DNA from: Rhodococcus sp. B7740
GTDB lineage: Bacteria > Actinomycetota > Actinomycetes > Mycobacteriales > Mycobacteriaceae
DNA length: 64,000 nt
Assembly (NCBI RefSeq): GCF_000954115.1
Contig: NZ_CP010797.1
Location: forward strand, 1,178,001 to 1,242,000
Direction: 5' to 3'
Every line of letters begins with the position of its first letter. Position 1 is the stretch's first letter. Below, one piece after another: positions 13,625 to 22,215 of this stretch. Position numbers and translations under genes: made by a program. The notes beneath the pieces are model-generated. The model saw only the letters and a program-made list of their open reading frames with translations. It was not told where the DNA came from and ran no database searches.

Positions 13625-14014
13625 ATGACCACCATGGATTCCGTGACAGCGGTGATCGCCGAGCTGCCCGAGGTCACCGAGAGTGTCCGGTACGGCCGTC
13701 CGGCGTGGTCGGTGGGCAAGAACGTGTTCGCGTGGGTCCGCCCGTTCAGCAAAGCCGATCTGAAGCGGTTCGGCAACGAGATCCCGCCCAGCGGACCGAT
13801 TCTCGCCGTCCGCACCGCCGATCTCAACGAGAAGGACGCGATTCTCGCCGCACACCCGCGGGCGTGTTTCACCATCTCGCATTTCGACGGGTTCGCTGCC
13901 GTTCTGGTCGACCTCGACAACACCGAGGACGACGAACTGCGTGAACTGATCATCGACGGGTGGCTGGTCCACGCCCCGACAGACGTGGCCGAGACGTTCC
14001 TGGCCGGCAACTGA
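13625..14014 (+). CDS. MmcQ/YjbR-like small protein
   Basis: 129 residues, plus strand, divergent from the rib operon. The sequence has the pattern of the YjbR/MmcQ (DUF419-like) fold: a N-terminal helix, then [21 protein letters not shown] and a C-terminal helix [15 protein letters not shown]. Family members are small double-wing proteins, sometimes called DNA-binding; no activity is established. ATG 13625 has no ribosome-binding site but sits 6 nt after a -10, indicating leaderless translation. It converges on rsmB with a 33-nt gap. Confidence 0.75.
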   Translation: MTTMDSVTAVIAELPEVTESVRYGRPAWSVGKNVFAWVRPFSKADLKRFGNEIPPSGPILAVRTADLNEKDAILAAHPRACFTISHFDGFAAVLVDLDNTEDDELRELIIDGWLVHAPTDVAETFLAGN

Positions 14015-14047
14015 TCACACCGTTTCCCGGTCACGACGGCTCACCGG

Positions 14048-15517
14048 TCACATCGGCTTACGCAGCGCCGCCATGAACATTGCGTCCGTGCCGTGTCGGT
14101 GCGGCCACAATTGCACCGATGTACCGTCGCCGAGTTGCGGCACTCCTGGGACCAGCTCGCGGGTGTCGAGCTGTTCGACGCCGTAGCGGCGGACCGCGTC
14201 CGCGACGACGGCGGTGGTTTCGGACAGGTGCGGCGAACACGTCGAATACAGCACCACTCCGCCCGGGCGGACCAGCTCGATCGCCGCGGCCAACAGTTCC
14301 TTCTGCAATGTCACCAGTGCCGCCACATCGGAGGGCAGTCGTCGCCACCGGGCCTCGGGCCTGCGGCGCAGAGCACCGAGCCCGGTGCAGGGCGCGTCCA
14401 CGAGCACGCGATCGTAGCCGCCGTCGAGTCCGGACTGCCTGCCGTCGACGGTGTGCACCGTCACCGGAAGGTCTTTCGTCGTCTTGGACACCAGATCGGC
14501 TCGGTGCGGCGTCGGTTCGACGGCGTCGACCGTGGCACCGTCGATCTCGGCGATGGCACCGAGGAGGGCAGCTTTACCACCCGGTCCGGCGCACAGGTCC
14601 AGCCACCGGCCACCGTCCTCGCCGACGAGCGGCGCGAGGGTGAGTGCCCGGCCGACGAGTTGACTCCCCTCGTCCTGCACCCCGGCCAATCCGTCCCGGA
14701 CGGCGTCGAGCTTGCCGGGATCTCCGCCGTCGAGGTGCACTGCGTACGGCGAATAGGGTCCCTCTTCTCCCCCGGTGATCAGCGCCAGTTCCTCGGCGGA
14801 GATCTCACCGGGCCGAGCCACCAGGTGGACCGAGGGACGGGCGTCGTCGGCCTCGAGCACCGCGGCGAGTTCACCGGCGTCGGCACCGAGTGCATCGGCG
14901 AAGGCCTGCGCGATCCACTTGGGATGGGCGTACTCGAACGCGAGGTGGCCGACGGGATCGGTTGCCGCAGCGGGCGCGAGCTCGTCGACCCACTGGGCAG
15001 CCGTCCGCTCGGACACGCGGCGCAGTACCGCGTTGACGAAACCTGCTTTGCCGGTGCCGAATTCGGACCGAGCCAGGTCCACCGACGTGGCGACGGCCGC
15101 GTGCGGTGCCACTCGGGTCCGGAGCAGTTGGTAGGAGCCGAGTCGCAGAATGTCGAGCAGCGGCCCGTCGATCTCGGCGGCAGGCCGACCGGCTGCATGG
15201 GCGATCACCGCGTCGAGCACACCACGCGCGCGGGACGCGCCGTAGGCGAGTTCGGTGGCCAATGCCGCGTCCCGCGAGTCCAGTTTGCGCTCTCGTAGCA
15301 GGCCCGGAAGCACCAGATTGGCGTAAGCATCCCGCTCGCGTACCGCCTTGAGGACGTCCCGGGCAGCCCGGCGGGCCGGGTCGATCGCGTCGACGGCACG
15401 CGGTCCCGCGCCTTGCGGGGGCCGGTTTCCCTTCGGCCCGCGGGCTCCGGGCGACTTCTTGACGTGCTTGCGAGCTGGACTGGACTCGCGCTTTCGGGGC
15501 CTGTCGGGTTCTGTCAT
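14048..15517 (-). CDS. rsmB: 16S rRNA m5C967 methyltransferase RsmB-like
   Basis: Methylates a cytosine in 16S rRNA using S-adenosylmethionine. The N-terminal half carries a NusB-like RNA-binding domain ([20 protein letters not shown]...), preceded by about 40 basic residues. The C-terminal half is the methyltransferase: [17 protein letters not shown] binds [22 protein letters not shown] carries one cysteine and [13 protein letters not shown] the catalytic one. 489 residues. The start overlaps the fmt stop (ATGA), the common fmt-rsmB pairing. Confidence 0.94.
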   Translation of the reverse strand: MTEPDRPRKRESSPARKHVKKSPGARGPKGNRPPQGAGPRAVDAIDPARRAARDVLKAVRERDAYANLVLPGLLRERKLDSRDAALATELAYGASRARGVLDAVIAHAAGRPAAEIDGPLLDILRLGSYQLLRTRVAPHAAVATSVDLARSEFGTGKAGFVNAVLRRVSERTAAQWVDELAPAAATDPVGHLAFEYAHPKWIAQAFADALGADAGELAAVLEADDARPSVHLVARPGEISAEELALITGGEEGPYSPYAVHLDGGDPGKLDAVRDGLAGVQDEGSQLVGRALTLAPLVGEDGGRWLDLCAGPGGKAALLGAIAEIDGATVDAVEPTPHRADLVSKTTKDLPVTVHTVDGRQSGLDGGYDRVLVDAPCTGLGALRRRPEARWRRLPSDVAALVTLQKELLAAAIELVRPGGVVLYSTCSPHLSETTAVVADAVRRYGVEQLDTRELVPGVPQLGDGTSVQLWPHRHGTDAMFMAALRKPM

Positions 15518-16437
15518 CGTGCTACCGCCGTATCGTCCAGCCGAGCGCCGCGCGCCCAGTCGAGTGCCTTCATGAGCTTCTTGCCCTGCGGCTGAACTTC
15601 GCCGAGAACCACTGCCGTCGTGCCTGTTCCGATGTGTACGCCGGACTTTCGCACCGATATCTCGCCCGGGGCCAACGTGTCCTCCGAGGGCTTTGTCGGA
15701 GCGATCTTGACGCGGAGTTCACCGATCGTGGTCCATGCGCCCGGTGCGGGGGTGACCGATCTGATGTGCCGGTCGACGAATGCCGCAGACCGAGTCCAGT
15801 CGATGCGCGCGGCGTCGACGCTCACCTTGCTCGCGTAGGAGATCCCGTCCTCGGGCTGTGGATGCGCGGATGCCGTTCCGTCCTCGATCGCGTCGAGGGT
15901 GGCAGCCAGTAGGTCTGCTCCGCTCGACGCCAGTCGGGTGAGCAGGTCCCCCGTCGTATCGGTTGCGCGCACCCGCTCGGTGACGACGCCGAGTACCGGG
16001 CCGGTATCCATTCCTGCGTCGAGCAGGAAGGTGGAGGCGCCGGTGATCTCGTCGCCCGCGGCGATGGCGGCCTGTACCGGCGCGGCACCTCGCCACGCGG
16101 GCAGCAGCGAGAAGTGCAGATTGATCCAGCCGAAGCGAGGGATGTCGAGCACCGGCTGCGGCAGCAGTGCCCCGTATGCGACGACCGGACACACGTCGGG
16201 CGCGAGTTCGCTGAGCTGCGCGACGAAATCCGGATCCGAGGGCTTCGCGGGTGTGAACACGGAGATTCCGTGCTCGTCGGCCAGCAGGCCGACCGGTGAG
16301 CGCATCGTCTTGCGGCCCCTACCGGCTGCGGCGTCGGGCCGGGTCACCACCGCGATCACCTCGTGGCGTTCGGACTCCAACAGTCGCTGCAGCGACGGGA
16401 CTGCGGGCTCCGGTGTACCGGCAAAGACGACGCGCAC
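15514..16437 (-). CDS. fmt: Methionyl-tRNA formyltransferase
   Basis: Formylates initiator Met-tRNA with 10-formyltetrahydrofolate. 307 residues with [16 protein letters not shown] at the N terminus and the catalytic segment [21 protein letters not shown] (Asn, His; Asp further on in GMDTGPVL), then the OB-fold C domain. GTG start 16437 is preceded by AGGGAG 9 nt upstream. That ribosome-binding site is one arm of a 12-bp hairpin (16445-16490), suggesting translational control. Confidence 0.96.
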   Translation of the reverse strand: MRVVFAGTPEPAVPSLQRLLESERHEVIAVVTRPDAAAGRGRKTMRSPVGLLADEHGISVFTPAKPSDPDFVAQLSELAPDVCPVVAYGALLPQPVLDIPRFGWINLHFSLLPAWRGAAPVQAAIAAGDEITGASTFLLDAGMDTGPVLGVVTERVRATDTTGDLLTRLASSGADLLAATLDAIEDGTASAHPQPEDGISYASKVSVDAARIDWTRSAAFVDRHIRSVTPAPGAWTTIGELRVKIAPTKPSEDTLAPGEISVRKSGVHIGTGTTAVVLGEVQPQGKKLMKALDWARGARLDDTAVAR

Positions 16438-16444
16438 TCGAGCA

Positions 16445-16490
16445 ACTCCCTGGATGGACGAAAGGATCTCGGGTGTTCATCCTAGGGAGT
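16445..16490 (-). promoter_or_regulatory. Hairpin that would mask the fmt ribosome-binding site
   Basis: On the minus strand ACTCCCTAGGATG (16490-16478) pairs with CATCCAGGGAGT (16456-16445), 12 pairs with one bulged T, around a 21-nt loop. The right arm contains the AGGGAG of fmt. It could be a translational switch or serve as the terminator of the upstream PadR gene; no U-run follows. Confidence 0.4.
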
Positions 16491-16523
16491 CGCGAGCGCC
16501 GCGGACGATTCCGCAGGTGCCGA

Positions 16524-17306
16524 TCACGTCGCGTCGGGGGCGTCGACCGTGTCGTCGGGATCTCGATCGGTCGGACCGTCGTCGGCGAGGATCCGATACA
16601 GCGACCTGCGTGCTTCGGTGAGGATCTCGGCGGCCTGCTCCACCTGTGCCGGTGTGCCGACTCCGGCGACCTGACCGGCTGCGCCCATCAACTGGCCGAT
16701 CAGGGCCCGTAGATCGCGAGCGTCGACACCGACGGACTCTGCCACGTCGTCCCATGGGCTGCCCAGATCGCCGCGATGAGCGTCGACGTGCGTTCGCCCC
16801 TCGTCGGTCAGCGCAGCCGTCTTGCGGCCGGCCACCTTGTCGATCAGGACCAAGCCCTCGTCTTCGAGTTGGGACAGGGCCGGATAGATGGAACCCGGAC
16901 TCGGCTTCCAGGTTCCGTTGCTCTTCGCGGCGATCTGCTGGATCAGTTCGTATCCGTGCATCGGACGTTCCTCGAGCAGTAGCAGGATCGCAGCGCGCAC
17001 GTCCCCGCGTCGTCCGCGTCCTCCCCGACCCCGGCCTCGACCGAAGTCTCCGTTCGGCCCGAAACCGCCGGGACCGAAGCCGGGGCGCATGCCTTCCCGT
17101 CCCCGTCCGAACGGGCCGCCCTCACCGTGCCTGTTCCGTTCACCGTGACCTCTCCTTCCACGGCCACGTTCTCGCGGACCGTGATCGTCCGACGGGCCTC
17201 GATCGTCGCTCTGCGCGACCCACATCTGAAAGGGCGCGCCTCGCATCCGGCGACGTACTGCGCGGCGTCCGAATTCGTGAGCGAATCCCTCGAATGCGTG
17301 ATTCAT
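16524..17306 (-). CDS. PadR-family transcriptional regulator with RG-rich N-terminal extension
   Basis: 260 residues from ATG 17306, chosen because AAAGGAGAACGAC precedes it perfectly; ATG 17333 upstream has no such site. The first about 100 residues are rich in Arg, Gly, Asp and His (GRGRRGHGERNRHGEGG and similar). The PadR winged helix follows: VRAAILLLLEERPMHGYELIQ, SPGSIYPALSQLEDEGL. A C-terminal helical dimerisation part ends in an acidic tail. PadR proteins usually repress neighbouring genes and themselves. Nearest candidate targets are itself and the divergent diguanylate cyclase. Confidence 0.9.
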   Translation of the reverse strand: MNHAFEGFAHEFGRRAVRRRMRGAPFQMWVAQSDDRGPSDDHGPRERGRGRRGHGERNRHGEGGPFGRGREGMRPGFGPGGFGPNGDFGRGRGRGGRGRRGDVRAAILLLLEERPMHGYELIQQIAAKSNGTWKPSPGSIYPALSQLEDEGLVLIDKVAGRKTAALTDEGRTHVDAHRGDLGSPWDDVAESVGVDARDLRALIGQLMGAAGQVAGVGTPAQVEQAAEILTEARRSLYRILADDGPTDRDPDDTVDAPDAT

Positions 17307-17336
17307 GTCGTTCTCCTTTGTATCGATTGACAAGTC

Positions 17337-17350
17337 GACGATATATCGTC
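17337..17350. promoter_or_regulatory. Perfect 14-bp palindrome over the PadR -10 element
   Basis: GACGATATATCGTC is its own reverse complement and overlaps the -10 of the PadR promoter. This is the expected place for an autoregulatory operator. Confidence 0.45.
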
Positions 17351-17366
17351 AATAGAACTTTGACAA
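17338..17366 (-). promoter_or_regulatory. Promoter of the PadR gene
   Basis: On the minus strand TTGTCA (17366-17361), a 17-nt spacer and TATCGT (17343-17338). The expected transcript starts near 17331 and carries the AAAGGAG site. Confidence 0.5.
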
Positions 17367-17430
17367 TACCCAGAGGCAACCTCCACGTTTTCCGGATCCG
17401 AGGAACACGTCGGGGATCGCTTCCGCTCGT

Positions 17431-17436
17431 TAGAAT
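17431..17436 (+). promoter_or_regulatory. Possible -10 of the diguanylate cyclase gene
   Basis: TAGAAT on the plus strand 84 nt before GTG 17521. No good -35 is seen at the usual distance. Confidence 0.3.
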
Positions 17437-17520
17437 GGCGCGGTCGGTGCGAGCTCACGTCCAACGAACCGTGTACAGCGGCCGGCTCGACAGCGATCGC
17501 TCACGAACGAGGGGGGCCGT

Positions 17521-19254
17521 GTGGCCGGATCGACGAGGCGACGCGTGACCGTCGTTCTCGGCTGCGTCCTGGCCATCGTTCTGCTCGCCGGCTCCAACGT
17601 TGTCGGCCAGAGAATCTCGGTACTGATCGACGACGTCGCACAGCTCGCAGGTGGCATCACCGCAACGGTCGTCTGCTGGCGAACGGCGTCGAGACGGACG
17701 GGCTCCGAACGGCAGTGGCGCGTTCTGATGGCCGCGGGAATGGCGTGTTGGAGCGCAGGCATGGCCGTGTGGGCCTTCTATCGATCCGCTCTCGACATGC
17801 CGCTGCCGAACACATCGGTCGCCGACGTGGGGTTCTTTCTCTTCCCGATCTTCGCCGTGCCCGCGCTGCTCGCCTTCGTCGGCCCGTCGCCCCGGCGGGC
17901 GGCCGCAGGTACACGCCATGTCTGGGTGATGTCGTTGCTCGACGGGGCCGTGGTCGTCGGGTCCCTCTTCGTTCTGTCCTGGGCCACCGTCCTCGGGGCG
18001 GTCGTGCACTCGTCGGAATCGGAGTCCATCGCGTTCCTCGTGGCGATCATGTATCCCATCACCGACCTCGTTCTCGTGGCCATGATCGTGCTGCTCGCCG
18101 TGATCCCGAAGATCGCGTCGCGGTACCGAACGCAACTCACCCTGCTCGGTGCCGGAATCCTCATGATGGCGATGTCCGACAGCATCTACGCGTACCTCGT
18201 CGCCACCGGTGCGGACTTCATGCCGGTTCTGACCGACGGCGGATTCATCGCAGGCACTGCACTCATCGCTCTCGCGGCCGCCGCCCCGAGGACCGTCGAG
18301 GACGATCCGCCCGGTCCGCCGATACACAGCTCGTCACTGCACGGATCGGCGACAGCTGCGCGGGTGTACACCGAGACCGTCACCGGTGAGAGAACACAAC
18401 TGTTGTTGCCGTACGGGCTGATGGGCGCGATAGGGATCGTGCTGGCGATACTGCGCGTGCAGACCGGGGACCTGGATTCGACGGTGGTGGTACTCGGGGT
18501 GGCGGTGGTGCTGCTCTCGCTCGTGCGCCAGGTGATCACCCTGGTTCAGAACGACAATCTGCTTCGGAGCCTGTCTCTGGCCCAGGCCGAGCTGACGTAT
18601 CGCGCACACCACGACGGACTCACCGGGCTGCTCAACCGGTCGTCGTTCGACGAACACCTTCGAGCGGCGGTGAACGACGCCAGGGCGGGCCGGGGCCGCG
18701 CCGTCCTGCTGCTGATCGACCTCGACGACTTCAAGAGCGTCAACGACAGATTCGGCCACGGCGGCGGCGATCGACTACTCGTCGAACTCGCCCGCCGCCT
18801 CGACCGATGCGTGGTCGACGGAGTGGTTGCGCGCTTCGGCGGCGACGAGTTCACCGCCCTGGTGAACGCGGATCTGCGAACCGGCCGTACCACGGCGGTC
18901 CGCATCGCCGAGGCCATGCGGACCGCGCACGAGATCGACGGCCATTCGGTGTCGGTCGGCGCGTGCGTGGGTGTGGTGCAGATCGGTCGTCCCGACCGCA
19001 CCGACGACGGGACGACGACCGTGGCCGCCACCGACACCTCCGACGTCGACGAGGACGAGCTGATGCGCCTCGCCGATCGCGCGATGTACAAGGCCAAGCG
19101 CTCGGGCAAGGCCGGCGTCTACGCCTACGACACCGCAGGAACACTCAGCATGGTCCCCAGCGGTTCCGATCAGGGAAGCTTGGGAATCAATCCGAAAATG
19201 GTTGCAGGCGAACCGGATCCGGCCCGGTTGATCGGTCCGCCGACCAGAACGTAG
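17521..19254 (+). CDS. Membrane-anchored diguanylate cyclase (GGDEF)
   Basis: 577 residues from GTG 17521, with GAGGGGG just upstream. Residues 1 to about 340 hold eight or nine hydrophobic stretches, a membrane sensor module without a named domain I can assign. A short linker leads to a GGDEF domain (about 355-530): HHDGLTGLLNRSSF, LIDLDDFKSVND and the active-site GGDEF at 440-444. Such enzymes make cyclic di-GMP from two GTP. The inhibitory I-site RxxD five residues before GGDEF is absent (VVDG there), so product inhibition at that site is unlikely. Its 3' end overlaps the convergent cyclase gene by 85 nt. Confidence 0.92.
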   Translation: MAGSTRRRVTVVLGCVLAIVLLAGSNVVGQRISVLIDDVAQLAGGITATVVCWRTASRRTGSERQWRVLMAAGMACWSAGMAVWAFYRSALDMPLPNTSVADVGFFLFPIFAVPALLAFVGPSPRRAAAGTRHVWVMSLLDGAVVVGSLFVLSWATVLGAVVHSSESESIAFLVAIMYPITDLVLVAMIVLLAVIPKIASRYRTQLTLLGAGILMMAMSDSIYAYLVATGADFMPVLTDGGFIAGTALIALAAAAPRTVEDDPPGPPIHSSSLHGSATAARVYTETVTGERTQLLLPYGLMGAIGIVLAILRVQTGDLDSTVVVLGVAVVLLSLVRQVITLVQNDNLLRSLSLAQAELTYRAHHDGLTGLLNRSSFDEHLRAAVNDARAGRGRAVLLLIDLDDFKSVNDRFGHGGGDRLLVELARRLDRCVVDGVVARFGGDEFTALVNADLRTGRTTAVRIAEAMRTAHEIDGHSVSVGACVGVVQIGRPDRTDDGTTTVAATDTSDVDEDELMRLADRAMYKAKRSGKAGVYAYDTAGTLSMVPSGSDQGSLGINPKMVAGEPDPARLIGPPTRT

Positions 19255-20021
19255 GCACCCGTGGTCGGTATCGACTCCAGATTGGTCAGGTTCTCGAGAC
19301 TGATCCGACGCCGGTCGTAGAGCTTGACCGATACCGGATAGGTTTCGTCGTTGCCCAAGTCGGGTCCGAAGGTGTCGGTTCCGAGGGCACCTCTGTCGGC
19401 GAGCCTGCCCGTGTCGATCAACCACTGCGCCGCCTCCCCCGAGAAGCCGGGTTGGTGCGTCACGCCGTCCGCGTCCGCGTTCGCGTAGGCATCGGTACCC
19501 CAGCGTGACGCCCATCCGGTCCACAGAATTACGGCCGCGCCGTGCGGAATGGCTCCGTTGACTGCTTCCCAGTTCTGCAGGTCGGCCACGGTCACGGCGT
19601 AGTCGGCGTCGGCTGCCGCCCGATCACGAATGTCGATCTTCACCGCGGGCAGAAACAGATCCTCCGGATCGAGCTGGTCGGCGGTCAGCCCACCTTCCTG
19701 GAAGTGTGCGGGCGCTCCCCAGTGCGTGCCGGTGTGCTCGCCCTCCTTGACGTACTGGAGGTAGAAACCGTCGTCCGCGACGGTGAACGCCGTCTCGAGC
19801 GAGAATTCGGGATCGCCGGGAAAAATCGGGGTGAGCGCCGGATCGTTGACGTGCGACAGAGACACGATCCGTAGCAGTCGATCCAACGGAACGGCCGGTG
19901 TGGGCGGCTGCGCCGAGCCGGTACCGGGCAGGGCGTCGGCGGAGGCAGGTGCCACGAGCCGGGCTCCGATCACCACTGCCAAACCTGTTGTCGCACGGCG
20001 AAAGAGCTGCCTTCTCTTCAT
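19170..20021 (-). CDS. Secreted cyclase-family protein (kynurenine-formamidase fold)
   Basis: 283 residues from ATG 20021, after a GGGTCGGGG stretch. The N terminus MKRRQLFRRATTGLAVVIGA looks like a Tat or Sec signal peptide with cleavage near ASADA. The body resembles the cyclase family, metal hydrolases that act on cyclic or acylated amides. The metal motif HxGTHxDxPxH reads HTGTHWGAPAHF, so the usual Asp ligand is Gly. Late motifs DTFGPD and AYVLVGGPINRAGSGSPATI are also family-like. Substrate unknown; activity is uncertain because of the changed ligand. Overlaps the GGDEF gene tail to tail. Confidence 0.82.
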   Translation of the reverse strand: MKRRQLFRRATTGLAVVIGARLVAPASADALPGTGSAQPPTPAVPLDRLLRIVSLSHVNDPALTPIFPGDPEFSLETAFTVADDGFYLQYVKEGEHTGTHWGAPAHFQEGGLTADQLDPEDLFLPAVKIDIRDRAAADADYAVTVADLQNWEAVNGAIPHGAAVILWTGWASRWGTDAYANADADGVTHQPGFSGEAAQWLIDTGRLADRGALGTDTFGPDLGNDETYPVSVKLYDRRRISLENLTNLESIPTTGAYVLVGGPINRAGSGSPATIFGLIPKLP

Positions 20022-20100
20022 GTCCCCGACCCACCTCTCATCGGCGCCCCGTGCGCCGCCCCGACGCAACCTTAGGCCACGGCTGCCCCGGACGGCAGTG

Positions 20101-22125
20101 TCAGCCGATTCGAATCGGGTCTATCTGAACCCGCACTCCGCCGCCGAGCTTCTTGGCGCTACGAGATGCCTGAGCGGCGGCCAGCGCCCGCGCCAAGGCC
20201 GCCCCGGTGCTGCGCGGCACGCGTATCAACAGCCGCTGCACATCACCGGGAAGCACGTCCTCACCGCCGCCCGCGGGTGCGCGTTGGCCGTCCGGCAGAT
20301 CGACCGGTCCGAGTATCTCCACTGCCTCGGGCAGATCTGCACCCTCCACCAGCGCCGTGATCGCATCGGTGGTTCCGTCGATCGCCGCGACGTGTACGGC
20401 GGGCGGGAACCGTACCTCCACTCGTTCGTCCAACTGAATTCTGGCGTGCCACAGAGGATCCCAGCGAACCAGCGCCTGCACCGTCGGTATCTCGGACTCG
20501 GCGACGACGACGACGCGACCTCCCGCAGAGCCGGGCCGGACCAACGCGGCGGCCGTCATCCACCGACGCAGTGTCTCCTCTGCCGCGCGCAGGTCTGCCC
20601 GGCCGAGCAGGGCCCAGCCGTCCAGCAGAAGAGCTGCGCCGTACCCACCGTCGACCGTCGGCTCGGCACCGACGGTCGACACGACCAGACCGGCACCGGG
20701 TCGGACGGAGTCGAGCACGGCGGCGCCTCCCGAGTTGTGTATCGGTACACCGGGAAATGCCCGTCCGAGTTCCTCGGCGGTGCGGCCCGCTCCGATCACG
20801 ACCGCCCGCAGGTTGCGTGATCCGCATACGGTGCAACGATGCGCGGTGTCGGCGATTCCACACCACGAGCAGGTCGGACTGCCGGCTCCGTCGCTTCCAG
20901 GGGCCGACGGCAGGGCCAACGGCCCGTTGCACCGGCGACACCGAGCCGGGTGCCGACACTTCGCACACGCCAGTGACGGCACGTATCCGCCGCGCGGAAC
21001 CTGAACCAGCACAGGCGAATCGGCTTTCAGTGCGGCTCGCGCCGCCTCGAACGCGATGGCGGGAAGCCGGGCGACACGGGCTGCCGGGTCCCGCGCGAGC
21101 GCATGGTCCGAGTCCGCCAAGGCCACCACATGGGGTTGACGCTCACGGACCAGCTCACGAGGAGCCACCAGATCGTGTGCCCAACCGGAATCGACGAGAG
21201 CTTCCGCCTCCGCCGTCCGCGAATGTCCGCCGATCACCACCGCCGCCCCGGATACGTGCGCTCGGAGCAACGCGACTTCTCTGGCGTGCGGATAGGGCGA
21301 ACGGGGCTCGGCGAAGCTGTCGTCACCGTCGTCCCAGACGGCGATCATGCCCAGAGTGGACACCGGAGCGAACACGGCGCTACGCGTCCCCACCACAACG
21401 ACCGGGCCCGATCGCAGACCGCGCAACCATTGCCGATACCGCTTCGCCGGACCCAGTCCGGCCGACAACGCCACCACCCGGTCGGCTCCGAGCAGAGCCG
21501 TGCAGGCCGTTTCCAGTCGATCGAGATCGCGCTGATCGGGTACCACCACCACGGCGGATCGACCGGCGGCGACGGTCACGGCAGCGGCCTCCGCCAGCCG
21601 CACCGGCCACCGCTCACCGGGCAATGCCTGCCACACCGCGCGGGGTACGCGTCCCGATGCCAACGCGTCGAGGAAGTTCGAGCCGTGGGTGTAGGCCGAC
21701 CATGCCGACCTGTCGACGGCAGGCTCGACCGGGGGCTCGACGACGGGTGTCGGTTCCGCCTCGACTCGGGCGTGGCGAGCCGGGATCGCCAGACGCAGTA
21801 CGTCCGCTCTGGTCCCGGCGTACCGATCGGCCACCGCCTCGGCCAGTTCCGCGATCTCGGGAGTCAGAACTTGCTCTGCCGACACCACCCGATCGAGCCA
21901 GCCGAGCTTGCCGGAGTGCTCGGTCTCGGCCAGTCTGGCCAGCACGAAACCGTCGACCAGTCGGCCCGCGAACCGAATCCGAACTCGCACACCGGGCCGA
22001 GCATCGGTGCTCATCTCCTCGGGTACGAGGTAGTCGAACTCTCGGTCGAGATGCGGCAGCGGCAACATCGGGAGAATGCGCGCGATCGGGAGATCCGACG
22101 CCGCCACCCGCGCTACGCCCGCCAC
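20101..22125 (-). CDS. priA: PriA-like replication restart protein lacking helicase motifs
   Basis: 674 residues from GTG 22125, preceded by GAGGAGGAGG 4-5 nt upstream. The N-terminal 3'-DNA-binding domain is seen (RILPMLPLPHLDREFDYLVP, GVRVRIRFAGRLVDGFV). The zinc-binding Cys pairs are present (CAKCRHPARCRRC and CSWCGIADTAHRCTVCGS). The Walker A region reads GERWPVRLAEAAAV with no GK[ST], and the DEAH box is replaced by WDDGDDS. As in other Mycobacteriales, this PriA probably cannot hydrolyse ATP as a helicase and may act only as a fork-binding/primosome scaffold. Confidence 0.92.
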   Translation of the reverse strand: MAGVARVAASDLPIARILPMLPLPHLDREFDYLVPEEMSTDARPGVRVRIRFAGRLVDGFVLARLAETEHSGKLGWLDRVVSAEQVLTPEIAELAEAVADRYAGTRADVLRLAIPARHARVEAEPTPVVEPPVEPAVDRSAWSAYTHGSNFLDALASGRVPRAVWQALPGERWPVRLAEAAAVTVAAGRSAVVVVPDQRDLDRLETACTALLGADRVVALSAGLGPAKRYRQWLRGLRSGPVVVVGTRSAVFAPVSTLGMIAVWDDGDDSFAEPRSPYPHAREVALLRAHVSGAAVVIGGHSRTAEAEALVDSGWAHDLVAPRELVRERQPHVVALADSDHALARDPAARVARLPAIAFEAARAALKADSPVLVQVPRGGYVPSLACAKCRHPARCRRCNGPLALPSAPGSDGAGSPTCSWCGIADTAHRCTVCGSRNLRAVVIGAGRTAEELGRAFPGVPIHNSGGAAVLDSVRPGAGLVVSTVGAEPTVDGGYGAALLLDGWALLGRADLRAAEETLRRWMTAAALVRPGSAGGRVVVVAESEIPTVQALVRWDPLWHARIQLDERVEVRFPPAVHVAAIDGTTDAITALVEGADLPEAVEILGPVDLPDGQRAPAGGGEDVLPGDVQRLLIRVPRSTGAALARALAAAQASRSAKKLGGGVRVQIDPIRIG

Positions 22126-22215
22126 CGCACCTCCTCCTCGATTCTCACCCCACACTCGATGACGGAGCACCGAGCCGGTGCGAGCAGGGTACGTGCAGAA
22201 CGGTCGACGCCGAAC

